Source: Lysobacter sp. FW306-1B-D06B (GTDB lineage: Bacteria > Pseudomonadota > Gammaproteobacteria > Xanthomonadales > Xanthomonadaceae). Taken from it: a stretch of 64,000 bases of DNA. Made by a program: the position numbers and the translations under genes. Below, one piece after another: positions 8,452 through 18,521 of this stretch. Position 1 is the first letter of the stretch. Each line of letters starts with the position of its first letter. The stretch covers positions 2,108,001-2,172,000 of the forward strand of contig NZ_CP151802.1 of NCBI RefSeq assembly GCF_038446665.1, given 5' to 3'. The notes beneath the pieces are model-generated. The model saw nothing but the letters and a program-made list of their open reading frames with translations. It ran no database searches and was not told the DNA's origin.

Positions 8452-8458
8452 GGCCCCC

Positions 8459-8893
8459 ATGCACGAAGATGCCAAGCACGAACGGTTCCAGGGCTACGCG
8501 GTGTTCCTGTATCCGCAGGCGCTGGAAATCCTCGGCGAAGCGATCCGGCCGTACCTGCACGACGGCCCGCACGGCCCGCACGTGCTGTGCAGCGCGATCG
8601 ACACCGGTGGCGCGCTGATCGAGATGACCTTGCAGGGACGCACGGCCGACGACCAGTCGGTGGAAATCGAGCTGATGATTCCGTCGAACATGGTGCGCAT
8701 GATCGTGTCGGCGCGCAGCGACGGTGCGTTCGGTTTCGGCCCGCGCGTGCCGCTCGCCGAAGCCGGCGCGGTGTCATCGCTCCCGCCGGCGCCGCTGGCG
8801 TCCGCGCGGACCGCGCAATTGCCGGTGGAGTTCGCCAACCCCACGTCCGACGCGGTGCCGTCGACGACGGCGAAGCTGCCGCCGGAGGGATGA
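8459..8893 (+). CDS. Hypothetical protein downstream of purT
   Basis: 144 aa. The start is the ATG preceded by GAGG (5 nt), 7 nt after the purT stop, so it is probably cotranscribed. About 90 structured residues (FQGYAVFLYPQALEILGEAIRPYL, VLCSAIDTGGALIEMTL, VEIELMIPSNMVRMIVSAR) are followed by a Pro/Ala/Ser-rich, likely disordered tail. No signal peptide, transmembrane helix or known motif. Role unknown; the link to purT may be only transcriptional. Confidence 0.72.
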   Translation: MHEDAKHERFQGYAVFLYPQALEILGEAIRPYLHDGPHGPHVLCSAIDTGGALIEMTLQGRTADDQSVEIELMIPSNMVRMIVSARSDGAFGFGPRVPLAEAGAVSSLPPAPLASARTAQLPVEFANPTSDAVPSTTAKLPPEG

Positions 8894-8929
8894 GCCGCGC
8901 TGCCTGCGGACCATCGTCCGCAGCGCGGC
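8894..8929 (+). terminator. Hairpin after the purT operon
   Basis: A two-part GC stem: inner 8-bp ctgcggac/gtccgcag with a 4-nt loop, and outer gccgcg/cgcggc with a 4-nt bulge. It begins one base after the stop codon. No T-tract follows; 3' end protection or weak termination is likely. Confidence 0.5.
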
Positions 8930-9015
8930 GAACGAGCGGCGAGTCACGGCGGACCTGGCAATCCAGCACGGGCTCTCGGTGCGTGGGCACTCCGTCTGCG
9001 ATGAACCACATGACC

Positions 9016-9363
9016 GTCATCCCGGCGAAGGCCGGGATCCAGGCCCTCGGCATGCGGGCACTCTCTCAGCGGTAAACCTCGTCACCGTCATTCCCGCGAA
9101 GGCGGGGGCTTCTGGGCCGCCGCATGGCGGCACTCTCCAGGGACGTTTCACGCCTTCCCTGCTGCGCTTGAACCGCGACAGCAAAAAATGGATTCCAGCT
9201 TTCGCTGGAATGACGAGAGATGTCGGGCCGCATGACGGCCTGGATCCCGGCCTTCGCCGGGATGACGGCATTGGCAATGCGCTTATGTGCTGATGCGTTC
9301 GCTGGAATGACGTGACGCAGCGGACGGCGTGACAGCCTGGGTCCCGGCCTTCGCCGGGATGAC
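9016..9363. repeat. Cluster of six REP-like palindromes, family 1
   Basis: The 596-nt stretch between 8894 and 9489 has no credible gene. It holds copies of a palindrome of the type cctggatcccggccttcgccgggatgac. Two lie in one orientation (9016-9043, from about 9085). Four lie in the other (9188-9214, 9239-9266, a partial copy at 9296-9312, and 9336-9363). Inverted neighbouring copies resemble BIME-type REP clusters. One further copy lies at 31.2 kb. Confidence 0.8.
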
Positions 9364-9489
9364 AGTGAGTCCTTGCTGTTGCGGCGACCGTCGAGCCGCC
9401 CGTCAGATCAGGCGCGAACGACCGCGAGGATTCGCCGCCGTCGCCCCACGCTTGCACTCACGCCCATGCCCACTTACCCCCGCGCCGCC

Positions 9490-11202
9490 TTACTCCCGAG
9501 CCGCGCGGAACTTATCCGGATCCGGCAACGTCACCGGCACGCCGTTGTCGTCGCAGTCGCCGGCCTTGCACAGCTCGCCACGCAATGCGGGCATGGACTG
9601 CAGGAGGAAGTGGAAGATCGTGTTCTGCTCGACATTGCCGCGCACCGCGTCGCTGCCCGGGCCGTGCGCCCAGATGCCGACGTCGTCACCGCCATGCGAT
9701 TCGGCCGCGGTGGGCACCAGCGCTTCCTGCAGGTAGTCGGGGTCCTGCGTGTCGACGTTGCGCAGGTCGGGGCGGCCGTTCTTCGGGATCTGCACGCCGC
9801 TCACGGTGTGCAGGAAACGCTTCGGGCCTTCCGGCTGCTGTGCGCTGGCGCCGATGTAGCCGGGACCGTTGCTGTAGCTCAGCGTGGTGTAGGGCAGGCC
9901 GAGCTGGTCCAGCGCGTAGCTGCCGTTGCCGTCGTCCTCGCCGCTGCTGCCGCGCACCTTGTCCAGGATCGGATTGCCGCGCTTGGGATAGCCGACGAAG
10001 CTCAGCGTGTGCGAGTGGTCGGCCGTGACCAGGATCAGCGTGTCCTGCGCCGACGTCGCATCCACCGCCGCCTGCACCGCTTCGCTCAGCGCGATGGTGT
10101 CGGTGAGTGCGCGGTACGCGTTGCCGTAATGGTGCGCGTGGTCGATGCGGCCGCCTTCGACCAGCAGCACGAAGCCCTTGTCGTTCTGCTTCAGGCGCGC
10201 GATCGCCGCGCGCGTCATCTCCGCCAGCGTGGGCTCGCCCGCGCCGTCGCGCGGACGGTCCTGCGAGAACTGCATGTGGTCGGGTTCGAACAGACCCAGC
10301 AGCGGGCCGTGCGCCGGCGCGTCGGCGAGCTGCTGCGCGTTCCAGACGTAGGTGCCTTCGGGATGGCGCTGCTTCCACTGGGCGATGAGGTCGCGGCCGT
10401 CCAGTCGCTCGCCGACCTTGTCGTCGTACTCCGGGTCGCGCTCGGACACGGGCATGAAGTTCTTCCGACCGCCGCCCATCAACACGTCGGGACCGTGGCC
10501 GTAAGGGGTTTCGACCAGCTGGCGGGCGATGTCGACGCAGCCGTCGGCGCGCGCCTCGTCGCTGAGTTCGGTGTCGTTCTCCCAGTTGCGCTCGGGCGTG
10601 TGGGTGAAGGTCGCGCCCGGCGTGGCGTGCGTGACGCGCGTGGTGGTGACCACGCCGGTGGCGAAGCCGCGGCTGGCGGCCAGTTCCCACAGCGTGAGCA
10701 CCGGCGCCTTCAACGCCTGCGCGCAATCCTTGCGCGGCGCCTGCTGGCCGATGCTGAGCACGCCTGCGCGCGTCTTCACGCCGGTCGCCATGGCGCTCAT
10801 CGTGCCGGCCGAATCGGGCGTCTGCGAATCGGTGTTGTAGGTGCGGCTCAGCGCGGTGGACGGGAAGTTCTCCCAACTCAGCCGGTTCTCTTCGCCCGGG
10901 CCGCCCTTGCGCTGGCCGTCGAGGATGCGCGCGGCGGCGACGGTGGTCAGGCTCATGCCATCGCCGACGAACAGGATCACGTTCTTCGCGCGGCCCGACA
11001 TCGCGCCACGCGCGGCCGCCTGCGCGGCGCCGTCGCGGAACCACCACTGCGGCGTTTCGCCGGCGGGGTGGCGGATCGACGGGACCTCGACCTCCAGCGC
11101 GGTCGGCTTTGCCGGATCGGGCGATGCGCCGCCGGTGCTGGCGCAGGCGCAGGCCAGCAGGGTGGTGGCGAAGGCGAGGACGGTGCAGGGCGTTCGGGAC
11201 AT
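9490..11202 (-). CDS. Alkaline phosphatase (lipoprotein)
   Basis: 570 aa. Phosphomonoesterase of the PhoA superfamily. Lipobox TLLAC gives lipidated Cys18, so the enzyme is anchored rather than free. Metal/active-site signatures: LFVGDGM (metal Asp81), PDSAGTMSAMATG with nucleophile Ser131, THATP, VEGGRIDHAHHYGN and TADHSH near the C-terminal third. The start at 11202 is taken because the signal peptide begins there; an ATG 26 codons upstream would place an unlikely hydrophilic leader before it. Diverges from the symporter gene across 143 nt; I see no obvious Pho box. Confidence 0.95.
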   Translation of the reverse strand: MSRTPCTVLAFATTLLACACASTGGASPDPAKPTALEVEVPSIRHPAGETPQWWFRDGAAQAAARGAMSGRAKNVILFVGDGMSLTTVAAARILDGQRKGGPGEENRLSWENFPSTALSRTYNTDSQTPDSAGTMSAMATGVKTRAGVLSIGQQAPRKDCAQALKAPVLTLWELAASRGFATGVVTTTRVTHATPGATFTHTPERNWENDTELSDEARADGCVDIARQLVETPYGHGPDVLMGGGRKNFMPVSERDPEYDDKVGERLDGRDLIAQWKQRHPEGTYVWNAQQLADAPAHGPLLGLFEPDHMQFSQDRPRDGAGEPTLAEMTRAAIARLKQNDKGFVLLVEGGRIDHAHHYGNAYRALTDTIALSEAVQAAVDATSAQDTLILVTADHSHTLSFVGYPKRGNPILDKVRGSSGEDDGNGSYALDQLGLPYTTLSYSNGPGYIGASAQQPEGPKRFLHTVSGVQIPKNGRPDLRNVDTQDPDYLQEALVPTAAESHGGDDVGIWAHGPGSDAVRGNVEQNTIFHFLLQSMPALRGELCKAGDCDDNGVPVTLPDPDKFRAARE

Positions 11203-11345
11203 TCGGGAGGCGTCGTCGGAAGGCAATGCGCGATTATGAGGCGCGTTATTGCAGCTCTGGGACACCGGCGTTGCATTCACGGGGTCGCCACCCCAAATGT
11301 CGTGGGCTATCGTGCAAAGTCGCCCGTTTGTGTAAAGAGGTCCTG

Positions 11346-12644
11346 ATGAAGGTGGTGTCCGCCTGGTTGCGAATTCCGTTCTGGCAGCGCGTGCTGGCGG
11401 GCTTCGTATTGGGCGCGCTGGCGGGCTGGGCGTTCGGGCATTCGGCCGAGGTCTGGTTCGGTCCGCTCGGCACCATCTACGTCACCCTGATCAAGATGGT
11501 CGCCGTGCCGCTGGTGTTCTTCGCGGTGATGAACGCCATCGGCAGCCTGCACGGGCAGAAGTCGGTGGCCGCGCTGGGCGGGCGCACCTTCCTCTGGTTC
11601 GCGATCACCGCCGCGCTCGCGGTCGGCGTGGGGCTGGCGATCGGCTGGCTGCTGCAGCCCGGCCGCGGTCTGACCGGGCTCACCGTCGCGCCCGACTACA
11701 GCGTGCGCGAGCTGCCTTCGCCGCTCCAGGTGCTGCTCGACGTGGTGCCGGCCAATCCGTTCAAGGCGCTGAGCGAAGGCAAGATCCTGCAGGTGATCGT
11801 GTTCGCCGGGCTGGTCGGTTTCGCGCTGGTGAAACTGGGCGAACGCGTCGCCGGCCTGCGCAAGCTGGTGGGCGAGGCGAGCGACACGATGGTGCAGGTC
11901 ACGCGCTTCGTGCTGGAGATGACCCCGCTGGGCACGTTCGGCCTGATCGCCTCGCTGGTCGGCGCATACGGTTTCGAGAAGCTGCTGCCGCTGGGCACGT
12001 TCGTGTTCGCGCTGTACCTGGCGTGCGCGATCCACATCGTGTTCGTCTACGGCAGCCTGCTGGCGGCGCACGGGCTCAATCCGCTGAAGTTCTTCCGCGG
12101 CGCGGCGCCGGGCATGCAGGTGGCCTTCGTGGCCTCGTCGAGTTTCGCGGCGATGCCGGCGGCGATCCGCTCGGTCACGCACAACCTGGGCGTGGACAAG
12201 GATTACGCCGCCTTCGCCGTGCCGCTGGGCGCGAGCATCAAGATGGATGGCTGCGGCGCGATCTATCCCGCGCTGACCTCGATGTTCGTCGCGCAGTACT
12301 TCGGCCTGCACCTGGAGCCGAGCCAGTACATCACCATCCTCATCGCCTCGGTGCTCGGCAGTTTCGGCACCGCCGGCGTGCCGGGCACCGCGATTGTGAT
12401 GGTGACGCTGGTGCTGTCGGCGGCGGGTCTGCCGCTGGAAGGCATCGGTTATCTGGTCGCCATCGATCGCGTGCTCGACATGATGCGCACGATGACCAAC
12501 GTGACCGGCCAGATGGTGGTGCCGGTGCTGGTGGCGAAGGAATCGGGCCTGCTCGACCGCGACGTGTACGAAGCCGCCTCGAGCAACCTCGGCATCGCCG
12601 AAGGCGAGAAGGCCGAAGTGCGCGGCGCGCGGGACGCCGGCTGA
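11346..12644 (+). CDS. Dicarboxylate/amino acid:cation symporter (DAACS family)
   Basis: 432 aa, about eight transmembrane helices plus two re-entrant loops as in GltPh. Family motifs: the serine-rich SSSFAAMPAAI, the helix-7 motif region IKMDGCGAIYPA (usually NMDGT) and the HP2 loop GTAGVPGTAIV, then DRVLDMMRTMTNVTGQ with substrate-binding Asp/Asn. AGAGG lies 6 nt before the ATG. Substrates of the family are glutamate, aspartate or C4-dicarboxylates; which one cannot be told. The stop overlaps the next start by one base (TGATG). Confidence 0.95.
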   Translation: MKVVSAWLRIPFWQRVLAGFVLGALAGWAFGHSAEVWFGPLGTIYVTLIKMVAVPLVFFAVMNAIGSLHGQKSVAALGGRTFLWFAITAALAVGVGLAIGWLLQPGRGLTGLTVAPDYSVRELPSPLQVLLDVVPANPFKALSEGKILQVIVFAGLVGFALVKLGERVAGLRKLVGEASDTMVQVTRFVLEMTPLGTFGLIASLVGAYGFEKLLPLGTFVFALYLACAIHIVFVYGSLLAAHGLNPLKFFRGAAPGMQVAFVASSSFAAMPAAIRSVTHNLGVDKDYAAFAVPLGASIKMDGCGAIYPALTSMFVAQYFGLHLEPSQYITILIASVLGSFGTAGVPGTAIVMVTLVLSAAGLPLEGIGYLVAIDRVLDMMRTMTNVTGQMVVPVLVAKESGLLDRDVYEAASSNLGIAEGEKAEVRGARDAG

Positions 12645-13075
12645 TGGACGCGGCGCAGGTGGAACTGGTCGAACGGTTCCCCGGCGCGGAGGATTACTGC
12701 CGCCTGCGCGCGCAGGCGGGCATGGCGACACGGACCGTCGAGGCCGCAAGGCTTGGCCTGCCGCACACGCTCTACGGCGTGAGCCTGCTCGACGAAGGCG
12801 TGGTGGTCGGCATGGGTCGCGTCATCGGCGACGGCGGTTGCTTCTTCATCGTGGTCGATATCGCCGTCGTGCCCGAGTATCAGGGGCACGGGCTGGGTCG
12901 GCGCATCATGGCCGCGCTCAACGACTGGCTGCGTGCGAACGCGCCGGTGTCTGCGGTGGTGTCGCTGGTGGCCGATGGGGATGCGAAATTCCTGTATGCG
13001 AAGTACGGCTTCGTCGAGACGCCGTATTCGATCAACATGGAATATCAGGTCGAGAACGGGAACGCAGCGACCTGA
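12644..13075 (+). CDS. GNAT-family N-acetyltransferase
   Basis: 143 aa, acetyl-CoA-dependent acyltransferase of unknown substrate. Acetyl-CoA-binding motif A is clear: VVDIAVVPEYQGHGLGRRIM (70-89, Q/R-x-x-G-x-G/A pattern). The C-terminal YAKYGFVETP is the usual GNAT strand end. Its ATG overlaps the symporter stop by one base, giving translational coupling. The pairing may be incidental or may link uptake and modification of an amino acid. Confidence 0.9.
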   Translation: MDAAQVELVERFPGAEDYCRLRAQAGMATRTVEAARLGLPHTLYGVSLLDEGVVVGMGRVIGDGGCFFIVVDIAVVPEYQGHGLGRRIMAALNDWLRANAPVSAVVSLVADGDAKFLYAKYGFVETPYSINMEYQVENGNAAT

Positions 13076-13091
13076 GCGATTGCCGCTCCGA

Positions 13092-13150
13092 CACCCTCAG
13101 CCCACCCCCTCTCTGCAGAGCTGAGAAGGTGCCGGCAGGCGGATGAGGGC
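13092..13150. repeat. REP-like element, family 2, degenerate
   Basis: ccccctctctgcagagctgagaagg (two halves, imperfect palindrome) plus the tail gtgccggcaggcggatgaggg that is shared exactly with the copy at 53.5 kb. Lies between convergent genes. Confidence 0.65.
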
Positions 13151-13156
13151 AGGGCG

Positions 13157-13644
13157 CTAGATCCGCGAATACGCCCACGACTTCATGCGCCCATCGCGAT
13201 ACGGCATCACGCCGTGGAACGCGCGCGGGTCGTCGTCGAACACCAGCGGCAGGAAGTTGCGGTCGCCTTCCCACATCGGCAGCTCGTCCAGGCGCTCGAT
13301 CGGCACCCATTCCAGCGTGCCTTCCGGGTTGCTCGCGTGCGGCGTGCCGCTGAAGCGCGTGATGACGAACACGAAGCCCAGCCAGTCCTCGCCGTGCTTG
13401 CCGAAGCCGGGCCAGCTGATCGTGCCGCGCAGCTGCATCGCTTCGCACTCGATGCCGGCTTCCTCGAGGATCTCGCGGCGCATGCCGGCCACGACGTCCT
13501 CGTCGCGTTCGATCTTGCCGCCCAGGCCGTTGTACTTGCCGAGCTGGTGGTCGTCGGGCCGTGCATTGCGATGGACCATCAGCACTTCGCGGCCGTCGGG
13601 CGAGAGCACGTAGCCGAGCGTGGCCACGATGGGCATGTACGGCA

Positions 13645-13645
<1 letters not shown>
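13157..13645 (-). CDS. NUDIX hydrolase (MutT-like)
   Basis: 162 aa. A complete NUDIX box fits GX5EX7REUXEEXGU at residues 43-65, with catalytic Glu in REILEEAG. The N-terminal VATLGYVLSPDGREVLMVHRN and the C-terminal WAYSRI tail resemble 8-oxo-dGTP diphosphatases, which clean the nucleotide pool. Substrate is inferred from resemblance only. Its ATG overlaps the stop of the upstream beta-lactamase gene (TGATG), so both are made from one mRNA with coupled translation. A second ATG three codons later is possible. Confidence 0.93.
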
Positions 13646-15049
<1,404 letters not shown>

Positions 15050-15191
15050 CGCGGCGTCTCCCGTCCGTCGCTTCGTTGGCGGCGAGGATCGCGCGCAAGC
15101 GGGCCGGGAGCAAGCGCGCCCGCCGCAACGTGCCCGCCGCAAGCACGGGTCGCCGCGCATAATCGAACGCCCCCATGCGATGGAGCCCGCG

Positions 15192-15797
15192 ATGTCCGAC
15201 CACCCGCCCCGCCTGCTCGCCTTCGCCGGCAGCCTGCGCCAGGGCTCGTACAACCGGCGCCTGGTGCACGTGCTGGCCGAAGGCGCGCGCCGGGCCGGCG
15301 CGCAGGTCACGCTGATCGAACTGCGCGACTACCCGCTGCCGATCTACGACGGCGACATCGAGGCCAGCGGCGTCCCCGATGCCGTGCGCGCGCTGCAATC
15401 GCTGATGGGGCGTCACGACGGCCTGCTGATCAGCACGCCGGAGTACAACGGCTCGATGCCCGCGCTGGTGAAGAACACGCTGGACTGGATCTCGCGGCCG
15501 ACCGAATCGGGTCGCACGGGCGTGTCGTTGTTCCAGGACAAGGTGGCGGGAATCGTCTCCGCCTCGCCCGGTCCGCTGGGCGGATTGCGTTCATTGCTGG
15601 TGCTGCGCGATGCGCTGGCCAAGCTCGGCCTGCTGGTGGTGCCGCAGCAGGTGGCGGTGGGGCAGGCGGCGGACAAGCTGCCCGATTACGGCGTCCTCAC
15701 CGACGACCGGCTGCGTGCCGGCGTGCACAACGTCGGTGCGGCAGTGGTGCGCCATGCAGGCGCGAACGTGAACAACCCGACGGGAGCAGTGGCATGA
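15192..15797 (+). CDS. NADPH-dependent FMN reductase (ChrR/SsuE-like flavoprotein)
   Basis: 201 aa, flavodoxin-like fold. FMN phosphate loop AGSLRQGSYNRRLVH (12-26) and the substrate/flavin loop STPEYNGSMPALVKNTLDWISRP (81-103) are classic for the NADPH-dependent FMN reductase family, which includes quinone and chromate reductases. Start at 15192 chosen for GGAG about 6 nt upstream; an ATG 12 nt upstream is less well placed. Its stop overlaps the next start (ATGA). Probable role is two-electron quinone or nitro-compound reduction; substrate unknown. Confidence 0.92.
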   Translation: MSDHPPRLLAFAGSLRQGSYNRRLVHVLAEGARRAGAQVTLIELRDYPLPIYDGDIEASGVPDAVRALQSLMGRHDGLLISTPEYNGSMPALVKNTLDWISRPTESGRTGVSLFQDKVAGIVSASPGPLGGLRSLLVLRDALAKLGLLVVPQQVAVGQAADKLPDYGVLTDDRLRAGVHNVGAAVVRHAGANVNNPTGAVA

Positions 15798-16294
15798 GCG
15801 GACGTCAGCGTGAACTCAACCTGCGGTTCCTCGCCGAGCCGACCGACGTTAACTACGGCGGCAAGGTCCACGGCGGCATGGTGATGAAATGGATCGACCA
15901 GGCCGGCTATGCCGCAGCGGTCGGCTGGAGCGGCCGCTACAGCGTGACGGTCGCGGTGGGCGGCATCCGCTTCGTCGCCCCGATCCGCATCTCCGATCTG
16001 GTGACCGTGCACACCAAGCTGGTCCACACCGGCACATCGAGCATGCACTTCGCCATCGACGTGAAGGCGCGCGACCCGATGGAAGGGCCGGAGCAGGAGC
16101 GCCTGTGCACCCACTGCATCATCGTCTTCGTCGCGCTGGACGCGGTGGAGGGCAAGCCCACGCCCGTGCCGGCCTGGACGCCGGTCAACGACGACGACAA
16201 GCGCCTGGCCGAGTACGCGCTCAAGGTGATGGAGCTGAGCAAGGGCATCGAGCAGACCGTCGAACGGCTGGCCGCGGTGAACGACGCCGCCTGA
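15794..16294 (+). CDS. Acyl-CoA thioesterase, hotdog fold (YciA/BACH-like)
   Basis: 166 aa. Hotdog thioesterase with the helix motif TDVNYGGKVHGGMVMKWIDQAG (17-38), followed by the usual strands VTVAVGGIRFVAPIRISDLVTV and a short C-terminal extension. The family hydrolyses acyl-CoA esters. Start overlaps the stop of the FMN reductase by 4 nt (ATGA), indicating an operon. The metabolic connection between the two is not obvious. Confidence 0.92.
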   Translation: MSGRQRELNLRFLAEPTDVNYGGKVHGGMVMKWIDQAGYAAAVGWSGRYSVTVAVGGIRFVAPIRISDLVTVHTKLVHTGTSSMHFAIDVKARDPMEGPEQERLCTHCIIVFVALDAVEGKPTPVPAWTPVNDDDKRLAEYALKVMELSKGIEQTVERLAAVNDAA

Positions 16295-16303
16295 TACGGC
16301 CCA

Positions 16304-16330
16304 AGAAAAAGGCCGCCCCAGGGCGGCCTT
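16304..16330 (-). terminator. Rho-independent terminator of the NlpC/P60 gene
   Basis: Stem aaggccgcc/ggcggcctt, 9 bp or more with a very short loop. On the minus strand it is followed by TTTTTCTT, so it ends the leftward NlpC/P60 gene that stops at 16354. It may also act on the convergent thioesterase transcript. Confidence 0.82.
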
Positions 16331-16353
16331 CGTGAATTCGGTAGCGGGAAGCG

Positions 16354-17052
16354 TCAGATGCCTTCGATCCGGCGCGCTTCCATGAACTTCTGGCTCCAGT
16401 AGCCGGTTTCCAGGCTGGAGACCTGGACGTCCTTGCCACGGCTGGGGGCATGGACGAAGCGGCCTTCGCCGACGTAGATGCCGACGTGGTCCACCCGGCC
16501 GCGGCGGCCGAAGAACACCAGGTCGCCCTCGTTGAGCTTGGCGCGATCGGCGATCAGCTCGCCGCTCTTGGCCATCTCGCGCGAAACGCGCGGCAGTTCG
16601 ATGCCCAGGGCGTTGCGGAACACGTAGCCGACCAGGCCGCTGCAGTCGAAACCCTTGTCGGGGTCGCTGCCGCCCCAGCGGTAGGGCGTGCCCAGCAGCG
16701 CCATGGCGCGCGTCAGGACGGTCTTGATCTTGCTCTGCTTCTCGGCCGGCAGCTGCGCCACCGGATCGTTCGCCGAGGCGGTGGGCGCCAGCAGGCGGTT
16801 CAGGTCCGTCGCCAGGAGCAGGGCGCGGTCGGACAGGTTCATCGATTCCGGCAGCGCGGTGTGAGCGACGGGTGCCGGGCCGTCGGCGGAATCGCCGGCC
16901 AGGGACGAGGACGGCATCTGTTGCGCGATAGCCGGAGCGGCCAGCAGGGCCAGTGCCGCAGCGAGCGCGAACCGGGCGGAATGCCGGTTGCGGCTGGTCG
17001 GGGCGAGGTTGGCGCCTGGGGTCGAATGGGGCATCACGCAGTCATCACACAT
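16354..17052 (-). CDS. C40 (NlpC/P60) peptidoglycan endopeptidase, secreted
   Basis: 232 aa. Signal peptide ending APAIAQ (about 44), a linker, then an NlpC/P60 domain (about 110-232) with catalytic Cys137 (GFDCSGLV), His189 (DHVGIYVGEG) and His201 (FVHAPS). It cleaves D-Glu-mDAP type bonds in stem peptides. The start is uncertain: an ATG at 17034 gives the same signal peptide without six residues (CDDC...). It is a paralog of the next gene upstream, with which it shares DLVFFG, HVGIYVGEGRFVHAPS and the active-site layout. Confidence 0.92.
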   Translation of the reverse strand: MCDDCVMPHSTPGANLAPTSRNRHSARFALAAALALLAAPAIAQQMPSSSLAGDSADGPAPVAHTALPESMNLSDRALLLATDLNRLLAPTASANDPVAQLPAEKQSKIKTVLTRAMALLGTPYRWGGSDPDKGFDCSGLVGYVFRNALGIELPRVSREMAKSGELIADRAKLNEGDLVFFGRRGRVDHVGIYVGEGRFVHAPSRGKDVQVSSLETGYWSQKFMEARRIEGI

Positions 17053-17093
17053 CGAGTCGCCGGGGATGATGCCTGTCTAAGCGACGAATGTCG

Positions 17094-17116
17094 TTCGTAT
17101 TTCGTAAATTTTTCGT
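17094..17116. promoter_or_regulatory. A/T-rich promoter region with three direct TTCGT repeats
   Basis: The 128 nt between the tandem NlpC/P60 genes contains the most A/T-rich spot nearby. TTCGT occurs at 17094, 17101 and 17112 on the plus strand. It probably holds the promoter of the downstream gene (leftward); no clean -35/-10 pair could be fixed. Confidence 0.4.
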
Positions 17117-17180
17117 TACGTGAATTCGCGCCAGGTCACAAATCGTGCCAGCGGCTTCACTGGCCGATCACCGGGAAGCC

Positions 17181-17738
17181 TCAGCGCAGGACCCGTTTGG
17201 TGCCCGTGTAGTGGTCGCGCCAGTAGCTGCCGTCCAGGTGGTCCAGGCGGACCGTACCGCCGGTGCTGGGGGCGTGGACGAAGCGACCTTCGCCGACGTA
17301 GATGCCCACATGGCTGACGTTGCCGCTCTGGCCGAAGAAGACCAGGTCACCCGCGGCGAGGCGGTCGGGCACGATTTTGGGGCCCTGGAAGGCCGCCAGG
17401 TCGCGCGAGGTCCGCGGCAGGCTCAGCGCCAGCGTGTCGCGGTAGACGTAGTTGACCAGCCCGCTGCAGTCGAAGCCGCTCTCGGGCGTGTTGCCGCCGT
17501 ACCGGTAGGGCGTGCCGACCAGGCTGATCGCCCGCATCAGGACCGCATTGGCCGCGGCCGGATTTTCCGGCGACACGACCGGCCAGGCGCGCTGCGCCGG
17601 CGGTGGGGCGCGGCGCACGGTCTCGCGCCCGCCGCCGCATCCGGCCAGAGCGGCCACGACCAGGGCCAATAGAAAGAAGGAGACGCCGCGTGCTGGCGCG
17701 GGAAAGAGCTTGCCGGGATAATGCCGAGCTTTCGTCAC
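17181..17738 (-). CDS. C40 (NlpC/P60) endopeptidase lipoprotein
   Basis: 185 aa. Lipobox AALAGC (Cys34) places it in a membrane as a lipoprotein, unlike its secreted paralog. NlpC/P60 domain at about 65-185 with Cys91 (GFDCSGLV), His143 (SHVGIYVGEG) and His155. A Pro/Arg-rich linker separates anchor and domain, as in E. coli MepS/NlpC. Likely a peptidoglycan DD- or LD-type endopeptidase in cell-wall growth. Tandem arrangement with 16354-17052 indicates an old duplication. Confidence 0.93.
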   Translation of the reverse strand: MTKARHYPGKLFPAPARGVSFFLLALVVAALAGCGGGRETVRRAPPPAQRAWPVVSPENPAAANAVLMRAISLVGTPYRYGGNTPESGFDCSGLVNYVYRDTLALSLPRTSRDLAAFQGPKIVPDRLAAGDLVFFGQSGNVSHVGIYVGEGRFVHAPSTGGTVRLDHLDGSYWRDHYTGTKRVLR

Positions 17739-17829
17739 GGCCGGTACTTTGGCCGTTCATGTCGTCGACGGCAAGCCTGCCGCCGCACCCGTGCCGCCGC
17801 CGTCGCGGCCAACAGCCGAGTTCCATTCC

Positions 17830-18309
17830 ATGAAGATCGAGAAAGACCGCGTCGTCCTCTTCCACTACACCGTTTCCGAAGTCGGCCAGGAGCCGCTGGA
17901 AACCTCCGAGGGCCGCGAGCCGCTGGCGATCCTGATCGGCCACGGCAACATCATTCCGGGCCTGGAGAAGGCGATGGAAGGTCGCGAGGCCGGTGAGAAG
18001 TTCGAAGTCGACGTGGTCGCCGCCGAAGCCTACGGCGAGCGCCGCGAGGGCCTGACCCAGCGCGTGCCGAAGAAGCACTTCAAGGGCGCCCGCCTGGAGC
18101 CGGGCATGCAGGCCGTGCTGCCGACCAATTTCGGTCCGCGCGCCGTCACCATCCAGAAGGTCGGCATGAGCGTGGTCGACGTCGACCTCAACCACCCGAT
18201 GGCCGGCAAGGACCTGCACTTCGCCATCGAGATCACCGACGTGCGCGAAGCCTCGGCGGAAGAGATCGAGCACGGCCACGTGCACGGCGAAGGCGGCCAC
18301 CAGCACTGA
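17830..18309 (+). CDS. slyD: FKBP-type peptidyl-prolyl cis-trans isomerase SlyD
   Basis: 159 aa. FKBP domain with the IF (insert-in-flap) chaperone domain: LIGHGNIIPGLEKAMEGREAGEKF (about 37-60), the insert VVAAEAYGERREGLTQRVPKKHF, and NHPMAGKDLHFAIEI. The C-terminus is His-rich (HGHVHGEGGHQH), the nickel-binding tail typical of SlyD but shorter than E. coli's. Acts as folding helper and metallochaperone in the cytoplasm. The ATG at 17830 begins the conserved MKIEKDRVV; an upstream in-frame ATG would add a non-conserved extension. Confidence 0.95.
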   Translation: MKIEKDRVVLFHYTVSEVGQEPLETSEGREPLAILIGHGNIIPGLEKAMEGREAGEKFEVDVVAAEAYGERREGLTQRVPKKHFKGARLEPGMQAVLPTNFGPRAVTIQKVGMSVVDVDLNHPMAGKDLHFAIEITDVREASAEEIEHGHVHGEGGHQH

Positions 18310-18521
18310 GCCTTCGCTCACCGCGACACCCGACGGCCCGCGCAAGCGGGCCGTCTGCGTTTGCGGCGGCATGATCCGTGGCGGCGCTCTGCGACGCGGT
18401 GGATTCCGACACGACGCCGCGTGCAGTTCCCAATGCCCAGCGGAGATTCGACGCAGGATCCAGCGAAAGCCGCATGCTCTAATCGCAAAGCGACGGGGGA
18501 CGGCATGCGGGTGAGAGCGGG

